DNA of 64,000 nt from Pseudomonas poae (GCF_001439785.1 NZ_JYLI01000011.1:62001-126000), one strand, 5' to 3'; positions 29,283 through 38,893 are shown, counted from the stretch's first letter. Translations and numbers: made by a program. Notes: a model not told the origin generated them from the sequence alone.

Positions 29283-31220
29283 TTAATTGCGAGCGCTGCG
29301 CCAGGCGTTGATGAGCTGTTCGAACATAGCCTGCACCTGCTGGATCAAGCGCTCGTCATCGATCTCCCCCGCCATCCACGCGCGGCTCGGTTCCTGGAAG
29401 ATCGTGCGGCCCACGGCGAACCCGCGACAGCTGCGGCTGCGGCTGGCCTGGCGGAAACCCTCGGCCAGACACTCGGCCGAGGCATTCAGCCCCAGCAACA
29501 CCACGCCCCGGCAATACGGGTCGCGCGCCTCGATCAGCTCATCGAGCCTGCTCCACTCATCGGCCGACTGCGCCTCGATCTTCCACCACGCCGGGTAAAT
29601 GCCCAGGTTGTACAGGCGCTTGACGCTACGGTAGAGCGCATCCGGGCAGGTGGAAGGATGATCCTTGGGCGGTATGACTTCCAGCAGCAATTCGTGACCG
29701 CTGACCAGGGACGCCTCGTACACCGCCTTGAGTTGCGCCTCCTGTTCCAGGCGCAGCAGCGGCTCGTCATCAGGGTGAAACTGCACCAGGCATTTGATGA
29801 TCTGTTCCTGGGGCCAGGCGATCAGGTTGCTTCCCACCGAACGCCCGTGTTCAAACGCCAGCGGCCGTGAGTTCTGCACTTCCACCGGACGCGCGATCCA
29901 CCAGCCGCGACCGCTGGCGGCATTGAGCGCGTCCTGGCCGAAACGCTGGTCGGCCAGCAGGCCCACATCGGCCTCGACGCCCTGCTCGCGCAGCCGGGTT
30001 TCGACGCGCTCGATGGCCTGGATAAACAGCTGTTTGATGGCGCTGATGCGGGTCAGCTCCTGGCCGCCTTTTTGCGCCAGTTCCACCAGTTGCCAGCGGT
30101 GGTCGAAGGCAAATACAAACAGCTGCTTCCAGGTTTTGCGCGGCACCGTGACCCGGTGCAGGCGTTGCAGGGTTTCGTCCTGATCCGGCCGGGTGATGGG
30201 CACCGGGCTGCTGAACAGGTATTCCAGTTCAGCCGGGGTGGGCATGGCGGGCGCGCAGGCATGCCGCGACACCACAAGACCACCGCAGGCATTGGCCAAC
30301 TGGCTGCAACGCTCATCACTGGCGTCATTGAGCCAGCCGCTTAAAAAGCCCGACATGAATGCATCGCCGGCCCCCAGCACGTTGAGCACTTCCACCCGCA
30401 CGCCGGGGTAAATCGCGCCATCTTCCAGCCGGGCCGGAATCGCGCCGTGGATCACCGTGCAGCCTTGCGGCCCAAGCTTGACCACCAGCGTTGCCGGGGT
30501 CAGCTGACGGACCGTGCGCAATGCGCTCAGCAGATCTTCGCTGCCGCCGGCGATCAGGAATTCTTCTTCAGTGCCGACAATCAGGTCGAATCGCGGCAGG
30601 ATTTTCTGTACGTGCTGGCTGACGCTCTGATCGGCCACGAAGCGCGTTTCGCCGTCGGCCTTGCCCGCCAGCCCCCACAGCACCGGGCGGTAGTCGATAT
30701 CCAGCACGCACTTGACGTGGTGCCTGGCGGCGTAATCGAGCGCCTGAATGCTCGCCTTGTACACGCCGTCGCTGGAGAAATGCGTGCCGGTGATCAGCAG
30801 CGCCTTGCTCGAAGCAATAAAGGTCTCGTCAATGTCTTCGGCGCGCAGGGCCATGTCGGCGCAGTTTTCGCGGTAGAACACCAGCGGGAAGGTTTCGCGG
30901 TCCTTGAGGCCCAGCAGCACCAGCGCGGTGAGACGTTCCGGGTCGACCTTGACGGCGCTCACGTCGCAGCCCTCGCGGGCCAGGGACTCCAGCAGAAAGC
31001 GACCCATGTGATCGTCGCCGACGCGGCTGAGCATCGCCGACTTGAGCCCCAGCCGCGCGGTGCCGAACGCGATATTGGCGGAGGACCCGCCGAGGTACTT
31101 GGCAAAGCTGGTCACGTCCTCAAGCCGCGCGCCCACTTGCTGCGCGTAGAGGTCGACGCCCAGGCGTCCGAGGCAAATCAGATCCAATTGACGCCCACTG
31201 GCAAAACGAGTCTGGCCCAT
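29283..31220 (-). CDS. iolC: Fused 5-dehydro-2-deoxygluconokinase / DUF2090 protein
   Basis: 645 residues. Residues 1-330 form a PfkB-type sugar kinase (SANIAFGTARLGLKSAMLSRVG; catalytic end VLNVLGAGDAFMSGFLSGWL). Residues ~345-645 are a DUF2090 aldolase-like barrel (FVFAFDHRWQLVELAQKGG; ADVGLLADQRFGQDAL), which in other bacteria is the separate IolJ-like part. So phosphorylation of 2-deoxy-5-keto-gluconate and perhaps cleavage to malonate semialdehyde plus DHAP occur in one polypeptide. Start ATG 31220 (MGQTRFASGRQLDLICLGR). First gene behind the divergent iolR promoter region; 55 bases to iolE. Confidence 0.92.
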   Translation of the reverse strand: MGQTRFASGRQLDLICLGRLGVDLYAQQVGARLEDVTSFAKYLGGSSANIAFGTARLGLKSAMLSRVGDDHMGRFLLESLAREGCDVSAVKVDPERLTALVLLGLKDRETFPLVFYRENCADMALRAEDIDETFIASSKALLITGTHFSSDGVYKASIQALDYAARHHVKCVLDIDYRPVLWGLAGKADGETRFVADQSVSQHVQKILPRFDLIVGTEEEFLIAGGSEDLLSALRTVRQLTPATLVVKLGPQGCTVIHGAIPARLEDGAIYPGVRVEVLNVLGAGDAFMSGFLSGWLNDASDERCSQLANACGGLVVSRHACAPAMPTPAELEYLFSSPVPITRPDQDETLQRLHRVTVPRKTWKQLFVFAFDHRWQLVELAQKGGQELTRISAIKQLFIQAIERVETRLREQGVEADVGLLADQRFGQDALNAASGRGWWIARPVEVQNSRPLAFEHGRSVGSNLIAWPQEQIIKCLVQFHPDDEPLLRLEQEAQLKAVYEASLVSGHELLLEVIPPKDHPSTCPDALYRSVKRLYNLGIYPAWWKIEAQSADEWSRLDELIEARDPYCRGVVLLGLNASAECLAEGFRQASRSRSCRGFAVGRTIFQEPSRAWMAGEIDDERLIQQVQAMFEQLINAWRSARN

Positions 31221-31343
31221 GCTGGCTCCTGTTATTTTTATCAGCCTGCGTCGTGCCGCCATGAACACGGCAAACGCTCTTGGTGGGAAGCAGACTAGAA
31301 CGTCCGGCGAGCACGATCAATATTTATTCCATAATTATTTTTG

Positions 31344-31359
31344 TGGAATATTTTTTCCA
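31344..31359. promoter_or_regulatory. Predicted IolR operator in iolC-iolR divergent promoter region
   Basis: TGGAA-TATTTT-TTCCA, i.e. GGAA-N6-TTCC, at 31345-31358, and an additional TATTCCA half-site at 31325-31331. The surrounding 282-base gap is visibly A/T-rich against the G+C-rich genes and must hold both promoters. Matches the palindrome at 23626. Confidence 0.78.
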
Positions 31360-31502
31360 ATAAGCCATCATAGGCTCGCGCCAGCCACCGTGCATCGTTC
31401 CAGCCAGCCCCGTGTTCCGTGATGCCGAGGTATTTTTTTGCGCCTACCCTGTAGACTTGCGCCACCCCAGCGCACCAGACGAACACGCCAGAAGGATTGC
31501 CC

Positions 31503-32399
31503 ATGCCCGAGACCCCTTCACAAGATGCTCTCGCCAGCCCCCCGCTCAATGCCGAACGCCTGTTGCAGCTGATCACCGACGAATACGAAAGCCTGCCGCG
31601 CCAGCTCAAACGCATTGCCAGCTACATCAGCCAGCAGAGCGACCGGATCATGGTCGACCGCATCAGCGACATCGCCCGTGAATGCGAAGTACACCCGTCA
31701 GCCATCGTGCGCTTTTCCCAGCGTTTCGGCTTCAGTGGCTTCAGTGAGATGCAGGCGCTGTTTCGCGAGGCGTATACGCACAAGACCACGCCGGTGCAGA
31801 ACTACCAGCAGCGTATCCGCAGCATGATCGCCAACAAGTCGCAGAAGGCCAGCGGCGGCGACCTGGCGCGCGAGTGCGTCAACGCCACCTTGTCAGGCAT
31901 CGAGCGACTGGGCCTGGAACTGGATGACGTGGCGTTCGACAAGGCGGTAGACCTGGTGGTCAACGCCGAAAACATTTATGTGGTGGGCGTGCGCCGTTCG
32001 TTTGCGGTGGCCGACTACCTGGTCTACAACCTGCAGCACACCAACAAGCGCATCCATCTGGTCTCGGGCCTGGGCGGCAGTTATCGCGAGCAGATGCGCA
32101 GCGTGCGGGCCGATGACCTGGTCATCGCCATCAGCTTCACGCCCTACGGCAAAGAGACCCAGCACTGCCTGCGCATCGCCCAGCATCATCAGGCCAGGAC
32201 GCTGATCATCACCGACAGCAACCTCTCGCCCCTGGCCAAGCGCGCGAATGCGGTGCTGCTGGTCAACGAGGGGTCATCTTTTGCGTTTCGCTCGTTGAGC
32301 GCCACGCTGTGCCTGTGCCAGGCATTGTTCATCGCCGTGGCTTACCGCCTGGAATTGAAGGTGGACGAGATTCACGAGCAGCTGGGTTTCGACGACTGA
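31503..32399 (+). CDS. iolR: RpiR/MurR-family regulator of inositol catabolism
   Basis: 298 residues. N-terminal RpiR helix-turn-helix (LKRIASYISQQSDRIMVDRI ... EVHPSAIVRFSQRFGFSGFSEMQ, to ~residue 85) and C-terminal SIS phospho-sugar-binding domain (IYVVGVRRSFAVADYLVYNL; VIAISFTPYGKETQ; TLIITDSNLSPLAKRANAVL). ATG 31503 has AAGGA 7 bases upstream. Divergent from iolC, a position and family typical of IolR repressors in proteobacteria; the probable inducer is a phosphorylated pathway intermediate. Confidence 0.88.
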   Translation: MPETPSQDALASPPLNAERLLQLITDEYESLPRQLKRIASYISQQSDRIMVDRISDIARECEVHPSAIVRFSQRFGFSGFSEMQALFREAYTHKTTPVQNYQQRIRSMIANKSQKASGGDLARECVNATLSGIERLGLELDDVAFDKAVDLVVNAENIYVVGVRRSFAVADYLVYNLQHTNKRIHLVSGLGGSYREQMRSVRADDLVIAISFTPYGKETQHCLRIAQHHQARTLIITDSNLSPLAKRANAVLLVNEGSSFAFRSLSATLCLCQALFIAVAYRLELKVDEIHEQLGFDD

Positions 32400-32407
32400 C
32401 GAAAAAA

Positions 32408-32472
32408 TGTGTGAGGGGGCTTGCTCCCGATAGCGGTGCGTCACCGCTATCGGGAGCAAGCCCCCTCACACA
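32408..32472. repeat. Perfect inverted repeat (short REPIN family, fused form)
   Basis: Two 31-base arms, exact reverse complements, with a 3-base loop (32439-32441), starting TGTGTGAGGGGGCTTGCTCC. It starts 9 bases after the iolR stop codon and could stop transcription from both sides, though there is no T run. Confidence 0.9.
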
Positions 32473-32494
32473 TCGGGATGGAGCCTGGTTCGGA

Positions 32495-32569
32495 TCAGTG
32501 CATGAAGATCGCGATCAGAATGATCAACGGGATTGGCACGCCGAGGAACCACAGAAGTAATGAGCGCAT
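32495..32569 (-). CDS. 24-residue hydrophobic peptide
   Basis: ATG 32569 to TGA 32495 encodes MRSLLLWFLG, then VPIPLIILIAIFMH: one membrane segment with a central V-P-I-P. AAGGAAG lies 8 bases upstream of the ATG and the gene begins 16 bases after the stop of the membrane protein at 32585, so both are likely co-translated. Too short for normal gene finders. Function unknown; may assist or bind its larger neighbour. Confidence 0.6.
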   Translation of the reverse strand: MRSLLLWFLGVPIPLIILIAIFMH

Positions 32570-32584
32570 GATGTTCTTCCTTAT

Positions 32585-33490
32585 TTAACGAACGTAGTTT
32601 TCAGTTTCGACATACACCACCGCGTCACGACGGCGACCGCCGAAGGTGGCAGCGAAGCTGGCGAAGAACGCACCGATCAACAGCGACACGAAGGTCCACA
32701 GCGAAGCGTACGCAGCCACTTTTGCGGCAGTGTCGGCGGCTTGCTTGGCTTTGAGCTTGGCATCTTCGATGGCTTTGCGGGCGTCGCCATACACTTTGTC
32801 GATACGCGCTTCGGCATCCGCCTGGCTGAGGTTGGTGCGCTGGCTGATCAACTGAGCCAGGTAGGTACGGTCTTCCGGAGCCAACTGGCCGTCGTTGCCC
32901 AGGGTACGGGCGAAGATGCGACCGACTACGGCATGGGCAGCGTCATCGCTGACCGCTGCAGGACGATCGTCACGGAACAGGCTGTCGACGTAGTAGCCGA
33001 AGTCGCCGCTGTGGGCGCCATTGGCCATGCTGCCAGCTGCCTGGGTCATGCCGCTTGCCGCACCGGAGGCCACACTGGCACCGGCTTTGACGCCACCGCC
33101 GACGACGCTGCTCACCGAGCCGACGACCAGCATGGCCGTGATCAGGGTCGCCACAGCCCAGGCCAGGAAGCCGTGGGCGGTGTCGCGAAAGTACACTTCA
33201 TCGCCATGCATGTTGGCCCACTTCACACGCAAGCGACCGGCGATGTAACCGCCCAGCCCTGACGCGACAATCTGGGTAAAGGCCAGCCAGATAATCGTGG
33301 AAATGCCAAGCCCCTTGGCACTCATGCCGCTGTCGGCCCACGGCGATACCGCCGAGAAACCCAGGCCGAAGCCCAGCATTACGAGGATCAACGAGAGTGC
33401 GGCGGCTGCGGCCGCCCCGGCAAAAATCGCCCCCCAGGAAACCCCGGAGCGCGCGCTCGATTCTTGAAGCGTGGTGGATGATGTGATCAT
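32585..33490 (-). CDS. Membrane protein of unknown function with glycine/alanine-rich segments
   Basis: 301 residues from ATG 33490 (MITSSTTLQESSARSGVSWG). Membrane segments near residues 20-45 (GAIFAGAAAAAALSLILVML), 58-80, 105-130 and a last one near 270-290 (LWTFVSLLIGAFFASFAATF). Between them is a long soluble part with an acidic, alanine- and lysine-rich helix (KAIEDAKLKAKQAADTAAKV). It resembles stress-type envelope proteins of pseudomonads of unknown role. The upstream gap 33491-33842 separates it from a divergent two-component system. Confidence 0.72.
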   Translation of the reverse strand: MITSSTTLQESSARSGVSWGAIFAGAAAAAALSLILVMLGFGLGFSAVSPWADSGMSAKGLGISTIIWLAFTQIVASGLGGYIAGRLRVKWANMHGDEVYFRDTAHGFLAWAVATLITAMLVVGSVSSVVGGGVKAGASVASGAASGMTQAAGSMANGAHSGDFGYYVDSLFRDDRPAAVSDDAAHAVVGRIFARTLGNDGQLAPEDRTYLAQLISQRTNLSQADAEARIDKVYGDARKAIEDAKLKAKQAADTAAKVAAYASLWTFVSLLIGAFFASFAATFGGRRRDAVVYVETENYVR

Positions 33491-33842
33491 TGTTGTTGTG
33501 CTCCCGGCAGGAAAAAAGGTGTTACAAGTCTCAAAAAGGACAGTGCAGGCCGCGTGCCAGCGCACGACAAAAATAAAACCCTTACATTTCAATTAGTTAG
33601 ATAAATCGAACTTCTTCCATCCATGCAAGTTGCAATAAAACCCGGTTTTGAGCGGGCGTAATGCAATCCTCCATTCACAAAAGATTCCCTGCGCAAGGGG
33701 CTTGCTCCCGATAGCGCCAGGTCAGACGGCCGCCCTTTATCTGCCGGCATTTCAGGGAGATGAAGTTTTATTTAGGAAACGTTCAGTTACTTATTGGCAA
33801 AATATGCGTACTTCTAGTGTGAATCGCTCACCAGGTACTCCT
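33491..33842. other. Divergent promoter region with partial repeat
   Basis: 352 bases, A/T-richer than average, holding promoters for the membrane protein (leftward) and the response regulator (rightward). A single half of the short repeat family (GGGGCTTGCTCCCGATAGCG) is at about 33697-33717. No confident operator. Confidence 0.5.
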
Positions 33843-34526
33843 ATGACCCGTATTTTGACCATCGAGGATGACGCCGTAACGGCCCGCGAGATCGTCGCCG
33901 AGCTGAGTAGCCATGGACTGGAGGTAGACTGGGTGGACAATGGCCGTGAAGGCCTGGTCCGCGCCGTGAGTGGTGATTACGATCTGATCACCCTCGACCG
34001 AATGCTGCCGGAACTGGATGGCCTGGCCATCGTCACCACCCTGCGCACCATCGGCGTTTCCACGCCGATCCTGATGATCAGCGCCCTCTCCGACGTCGAC
34101 GAGCGTGTGCGTGGTCTGCGTGCCGGCGGTGACGATTATCTGACCAAACCCTTTGCCTCCGATGAAATGGCCGCCCGCGTCGAAGTGCTGCTGCGCCGCA
34201 AAAGCACGGTCAAGGAGTTCGAAACCGCGCTGCGCGTGGCGGACCTGGAACTGAACCTGATCAGCCGCGAAGCCAGTCGCGCCGAGCAGCCACTGACCCT
34301 GCTGCCCACCGAATACAAACTGCTCGAATTCCTGATGCGCAACACCGGGCAAATCCTCTCGCGCATGATGATCTTCGAGGAAGTCTGGGGCTATCACTTC
34401 GACCCCGGCACCAACCTGATCGACGTGCACATCGGGCGCCTGCGCAAGAAGATCGATCCCCCGGGCCTCACGCCGCTGATTCGCACGGTACGGGGCTCGG
34501 GTTATGTCATTGCTGAACCCCTCTAA
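33843..34526 (+). CDS. OmpR-family response regulator
   Basis: 227 residues: receiver domain (phospho-acceptor Asp52, acidic pair Glu8-Asp9/Asp10, Lys102 in DDYLTKPF) and winged-helix DNA-binding domain (residues ~130-227; LLPTEYKLLEFLMRN, VDVHIGRLRKKI-like segment, RTVRGSGYVI). ATG 33843 gives the standard start MTRILTIEDD; the frame upstream is not coding. The 3' end overlaps the kinase gene by 23 bases. Target genes unknown. Confidence 0.93.
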   Translation: MTRILTIEDDAVTAREIVAELSSHGLEVDWVDNGREGLVRAVSGDYDLITLDRMLPELDGLAIVTTLRTIGVSTPILMISALSDVDERVRGLRAGGDDYLTKPFASDEMAARVEVLLRRKSTVKEFETALRVADLELNLISREASRAEQPLTLLPTEYKLLEFLMRNTGQILSRMMIFEEVWGYHFDPGTNLIDVHIGRLRKKIDPPGLTPLIRTVRGSGYVIAEPL

Positions 34527-35895
34527 GGGCTGGCGCTCCTCCAGCAGCCGCCTGCTGGCGTTGTACAGTTCGCTGTTCGTGGCCTGGAGCTGCATCCTCA
34601 TGGGGGTGCTGTATTACGAGGTGTCCGGTTACCTGAGCGACTTGTCGCGCCATTCGCTGCTGCAACGCCAGCACCTGTTCCAGCGCTTCGACGGCCAAGA
34701 GCTGGTGGAAGCGCTGACCACCAGCATGACCTTCGACATGAAAGGTGTGGACGCCTACGGTCTGTTCGACGAGGCCTTCCGCCCCCTGAGCGGACCGATC
34801 CGCGGGGTGCCACCGGACCTGCCCCTGGACGGCAAGATCCATACCCTGGTCAATTGCGTCGAATCCGATGACCCCAAGCTGCCCAAGGACAGCTGCGACG
34901 CCGTCGCGACCCATACCGACGACGGCCGCTGGCTGGTGCTGGTGCGCGCCAACGGTTCGCTGTTCGGCGTGACGCGGATCATCTGGCACGCGCTGTTATG
35001 GGCGCTGTCGCTGACCATCATCCCCGGCATCGCCGGCTGGCATCTGCTGCGCCGCCGCCCGTTGCGGCGCATTCGCGGGATCCAGGCAAGCGCCGAAGCC
35101 ATCGTCGCTGGCGACCTCACTCACCGCCTGCCGCTGTCCGACCGGCGTGATGAGCTGGACATGCTCGCGGCCATCGTCAACGCCATGCTCGACCGCATCG
35201 AGAAGCTCATGAACGAGGTCAAGGGCGTGTGCGACAACATCGCCCACGACCTGCGCACCCCGCTCACCCGTCTGCGCGCGCAGTTGTACCGCATCAAGCA
35301 GCAAGCCGAAGAAGACTCGGTGCACGCGGTGAAACTCGACGATGCGATTGCCGAAACCGACACGCTGATGGCCCGGTTTCGCGGGCTGTTGCGCATCTCG
35401 GAACTGGAGGACCATCAACGCCGCTCGGGCTTTCTGGTCATGGACCCGCTGCCGCTGCTGCGCGAGCTGCATGACTTCTACCTGCCCCTGGCCGAGGAAG
35501 GCGAATTGCAACTGCTGTTGCAGGTGCCAGCGTCTTTGCCGCCGATCAGTGGCGACCGCGCGCTGCTGTTCGAGGCCCTGTCCAACCTGTTGAGCAACTC
35601 GATCAAGTTCACCCCGCCAGGCGGTGAAGTGATTTTGCGTGGTGTGAATAACGCCGGCAGCACCCGCATTGAAGTGCACGACTCCGGGCCGGGCATTCCA
35701 CTGGCCGAGCGCGATGCGGTGTTCCAGCGTTTTTACCGGGTGGACGAAGGCGACCAGCAAGGCGGATTCGGGCTGGGATTGTCGATTGTGGCGGCGATCA
35801 TCAACCTGCATGGGTTCAAGCTGGACGTGGGCAGCAGCCAGCGCGGCGGCGCCAGATTGGCGCTGGAGTGCCGACAGCAGCTGCTGCCCAAATAG
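34504..35895 (+). CDS. Sensor histidine kinase
   Basis: 463 residues. Two membrane segments (about 18-38 and 160-182) enclose a ~120-residue periplasmic sensor with two cysteines (VNCVESDD, KDSCDAV). HAMP (about 183-235), phosphorylated His248 in DNIAHDLRTPLTRLR, N box NLLSNSIKFTPPGG, G1 DSGPGIP and G2 GFGLGLSIV. Partner of the response regulator it overlaps. The signal cannot be inferred. Confidence 0.93.
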   Translation: MSLLNPSKGWRSSSSRLLALYSSLFVAWSCILMGVLYYEVSGYLSDLSRHSLLQRQHLFQRFDGQELVEALTTSMTFDMKGVDAYGLFDEAFRPLSGPIRGVPPDLPLDGKIHTLVNCVESDDPKLPKDSCDAVATHTDDGRWLVLVRANGSLFGVTRIIWHALLWALSLTIIPGIAGWHLLRRRPLRRIRGIQASAEAIVAGDLTHRLPLSDRRDELDMLAAIVNAMLDRIEKLMNEVKGVCDNIAHDLRTPLTRLRAQLYRIKQQAEEDSVHAVKLDDAIAETDTLMARFRGLLRISELEDHQRRSGFLVMDPLPLLRELHDFYLPLAEEGELQLLLQVPASLPPISGDRALLFEALSNLLSNSIKFTPPGGEVILRGVNNAGSTRIEVHDSGPGIPLAERDAVFQRFYRVDEGDQQGGFGLGLSIVAAIINLHGFKLDVGSSQRGGARLALECRQQLLPK

Positions 35896-35956
35896 CCCAG
35901 CCACCGCCAAAAAATGTGGGAGGGGGCAACCGCATCCCTGTGGTGCGGGCTATTCC

Positions 35957-36091
35957 TGTGGCGAGCGGGCTTGCCCCGCGTTGGGCTGCGAAGCAGCCCC
36001 AATCCAGCAAAACGCGGTGTGCCTGATACGGCTCAGCGCCTGGTTTTGGGGCTGCTGCGCAGCCCAACGCAGGACAAGCCTGCTCGCCACA
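35957..36091 (+). repeat. 135-base composite palindromic repeat, copy 3
   Basis: Same orientation as 14052. Between kinase and SRPBCC genes; followed by GCGCTTAACTGAAAGGCCTTGGGGC, a flank shared with other copies. Preceded by a half-element ATGTGGGAGGGGGC (35913-35926). Confidence 0.85.
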
Positions 36092-36160
36092 GGGAATCTG
36101 CGCTTAACTGAAAGGCCTTGGGGCGAGCCCGCTCGGCACAGGCTCAAGTTTCGGATCTGA

Positions 36161-36577
36161 TCAGGCCGGGTAGTTGGCGCGCAGCGCCGCAAGTCCACCG
36201 CTGTACACGCCAATGAACAATTCCTCGACGGCCGCTTCGGTGGTGCCCGCCGCTGGCGTGAACACGCCGGACCAGGTCACCTTTGCCGACGTCTCGGTCA
36301 ACGCCTCAACCTGCAATGTCGCCAGATAAGCAGTCACCGGAAACGACGATTGCTCGATGGTGTAGCTGTAGGTACGCGCTACATTGTCAAAGGTTTGCAG
36401 GCGCTCCACGATCACGGCGCCATCGGTGGTTTGCAGGTGACGCACGCGTCCGCCCTCACCCGGCTCGCTGCTGGCGATGAATGCCAGCCAGTCCGGCAGG
36501 CTGTTGAAGCCGCCCACCAATTGCCAGACCTGATTGGCCGAAGCAGGGATTTCAATGACGCAAGATGCGGTTGCCAT
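36161..36577 (-). CDS. SRPBCC-family protein
   Basis: 138-residue START/Bet v1-like fold protein (polyketide cyclase/dehydrase type). N-terminus SCVIEIPASANQVWQLVGGF and core strands (TYSYTIEQSSFPVTAYLATL; KVTWSGVFTP) are typical, ending in a long helix (EAAVEELFIGVYSGGLAALR). Cytoplasmic; ligand unknown. Divergent from the TonB receptor gene with a ~110-base gap. Confidence 0.85.
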   Translation of the reverse strand: MATASCVIEIPASANQVWQLVGGFNSLPDWLAFIASSEPGEGGRVRHLQTTDGAVIVERLQTFDNVARTYSYTIEQSSFPVTAYLATLQVEALTETSAKVTWSGVFTPAAGTTEAAVEELFIGVYSGGLAALRANYPA

Positions 36578-36685
36578 GGCAGTAACTCCAGAAGGTCAAT
36601 AAAAACTCAGCTCGCAGGCAGTGTACGCCACCCTTGCATGCAGCTCTCCCAATGACTTGTAAAACCGTGCCGTAATGCCTAGCTT

Positions 36686-38893
36686 ATGCGCCCCCTCGCC
36701 CAACGCTTTAAGGCCCCGTCCATGGTTTTGCGTTTTCGCCCTTTTCCCTCTCTGGCCACTTCACCTTTTGCCCTCGGTCTGTTGCTCGGTAGCGGCATGG
36801 GCAGCAGCCAGGCGGCAGACATCGAGTTGCCGACGTTACAGGTCCAGGGCCAGGAGGCGTCCGGCTATCGCACCGAGAGCGCTTCGGTCGGCGGCTTCAA
36901 CGACGCGCTGTTGCTCGACACGCCAGCCTCGATCACGGTGATCAACGCCACGCTGATCAAGGACCAGCAGGCGCGCCTGCTCAGTGAAGTGCTGCGCAAC
37001 GATGCCTCGGTGGGCGACAGCTATGCGCCGATCGGCTACTACGAAAACTTCGTGGTGCGCGGCTTCTCGCTGAATGCGGCGAGCAGCTACAAGATCAACG
37101 GGCGCACCATCACCGGCGAGCAGAACGTCGCGCTGGAGAACAAGCAGCAGGTGGAAGTGCTCAAGGGCTTGGCCGGGCTGCAAAGCGGGATTTCCGAACC
37201 CGGCGGCGTCATCAACTACGTGACCAAGCGCCCGGAAGAGGTGCGTTCGGTCACCGTCTCCACCGATGATCGCGGCAGCGGTTATGTGGCCACGGATGTG
37301 GGTGGCTGGTTCGGCAGCGAACAACAGTTCGGCCTGCGTGCCAATGTGGCCCATGAAGACCTCAATTCCTATGTGGAACACGCCAATGGTCAGCGCGATT
37401 TCGTGTCCCTGGCTTTCGACTGGAATCTCAGCCCCGACGCCGTGCTGCAACTGGACGCGGAATACCAGAACAAGCAACAACGCTCGGTCCCCGGCTATCA
37501 ATTGCTGGATGGGACGCAAGTGCCCCACGGCGCGTCGCCAAAGAAACTGCTGGGCCACCAGAGCGGTTCCAGGCAGGTGGGCATCGACTCGCTGAACCTC
37601 AACGGCATGTTCGAGTACCGCTTCAGCGACCAGTGGACAGGCCGCCTCAGCGCAGCCCGCAGCAAGGTGGTGATCGACGACTACAGCGCGTTTGCCTGGG
37701 GCTGCTACGGGTCGGCCAGTTGCAGCGGATCGAGTACGCCCAACTTTTTCAGCCCCGAAGGCAATTACGACGTCTACGACTTCCGCAGCCCGGATGACAC
37801 GCGCCGCGACGACGAAGTGCAGGCGGCCATGACCGGGCTGTTCGACACCGCCGGCATCGGTCATGAGCTGACCTTGGGCAGCAGCGTTTTTCGTCGGGTA
37901 GTCGACAAGCGCGCGCCGGTCAACGAGCTGATCGGCACGGCCAATATCGACGAGTATGTGCCGACCTTCACACCCGCCGACAAGCCGCTCAATGACAGCC
38001 ACCGCGCACTCGACAGCCGCCAGTACGGCGTGTTCATCACCGATCGCATGCGCCTGAGCGAGCACTGGCAAACCATTCTGGGCGGTCGCGAAGTGCGCCT
38101 GGACGAGCGCGCCTTCGACAGCGACGGCAATCGGTCACGGCATACCCAACAGTACGTATTCCTGCCCCAGGCGGCGTTGATCTACAAGCCGGTGGAGGCT
38201 GTTTCGCTGTACACCAGCTACAGCAAGGGCCTGTCCCTGGGCGGCACGGCGCCATGGTTCGCGAGCAATCCCGATACCACCCTGGCGCCGACCCCGTCAC
38301 GGCAGATCGAAGCCGGGGTGAAATACGACTGGCGCCGTATCAGCTTCGCCGCTGCCGTGTTCCAGACGCGCCAGGCTTATCAGTACGCCATGCCCGACGG
38401 CGCTGGCAACTTCACGTATGTGCAACAGGGCGAACAGAAAAACACGGGGCTGGAACTCTCGGCCAATGGCTGGGCCACGGACCGCCTGCAGATCGCAACC
38501 AGCGTGGCGGCCATTCGCGCACGGGTAAGCGGCAGCGGCACGCCGGCTTATGAAGATCATCAGGCAATCAACGTGCCCACGCTGCGCGCCAGTGTGTATG
38601 CCGATTATGCGTTGCCGTGGGTGAACGGTCTGGCGGTGCTGGGCGGCGTGCAATACAGCGCCAAAAAGTACGCCAACCGCACCGGCAATGCAGAGGTGGG
38701 GGATTACGCGGTGGTCAATGTGGGCAGTCGCTACACCACGCGGCTTGACGGCTATGAAACGGTGTTTCGTCTGAGCGTCGACAACCTGTTCGACAAACGT
38801 TACTGGCGCGACGCGGGCGAGTACATGGGCGATGACTACCTGTTCCAGGGCGCACCATTGACGGCGCGCTTGAGTGCTTCGGTCAACTTCTGA
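36686..38893 (+). CDS. TonB-dependent siderophore receptor (no STN domain)
   Basis: 735 residues. Signal region up to GSSQAAD, TonB box region (IELPTLQVQG), plug (~60-170; TPASITVINATLIKDQQ, YENFVVRGFSLN, KQQVEVLKGLAGLQSG, PGGVINYVTKRP), then barrel ending NF. Start may be ATG 36686 or 36722 (MVLRFRPFPSLATS); the signal peptide works with either. Without the STN domain it transports but does not signal. Siderophore not identifiable; barrel differs strongly from the receptor at 10773. Confidence 0.88.
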   Translation: MRPLAQRFKAPSMVLRFRPFPSLATSPFALGLLLGSGMGSSQAADIELPTLQVQGQEASGYRTESASVGGFNDALLLDTPASITVINATLIKDQQARLLSEVLRNDASVGDSYAPIGYYENFVVRGFSLNAASSYKINGRTITGEQNVALENKQQVEVLKGLAGLQSGISEPGGVINYVTKRPEEVRSVTVSTDDRGSGYVATDVGGWFGSEQQFGLRANVAHEDLNSYVEHANGQRDFVSLAFDWNLSPDAVLQLDAEYQNKQQRSVPGYQLLDGTQVPHGASPKKLLGHQSGSRQVGIDSLNLNGMFEYRFSDQWTGRLSAARSKVVIDDYSAFAWGCYGSASCSGSSTPNFFSPEGNYDVYDFRSPDDTRRDDEVQAAMTGLFDTAGIGHELTLGSSVFRRVVDKRAPVNELIGTANIDEYVPTFTPADKPLNDSHRALDSRQYGVFITDRMRLSEHWQTILGGREVRLDERAFDSDGNRSRHTQQYVFLPQAALIYKPVEAVSLYTSYSKGLSLGGTAPWFASNPDTTLAPTPSRQIEAGVKYDWRRISFAAAVFQTRQAYQYAMPDGAGNFTYVQQGEQKNTGLELSANGWATDRLQIATSVAAIRARVSGSGTPAYEDHQAINVPTLRASVYADYALPWVNGLAVLGGVQYSAKKYANRTGNAEVGDYAVVNVGSRYTTRLDGYETVFRLSVDNLFDKRYWRDAGEYMGDDYLFQGAPLTARLSASVNF

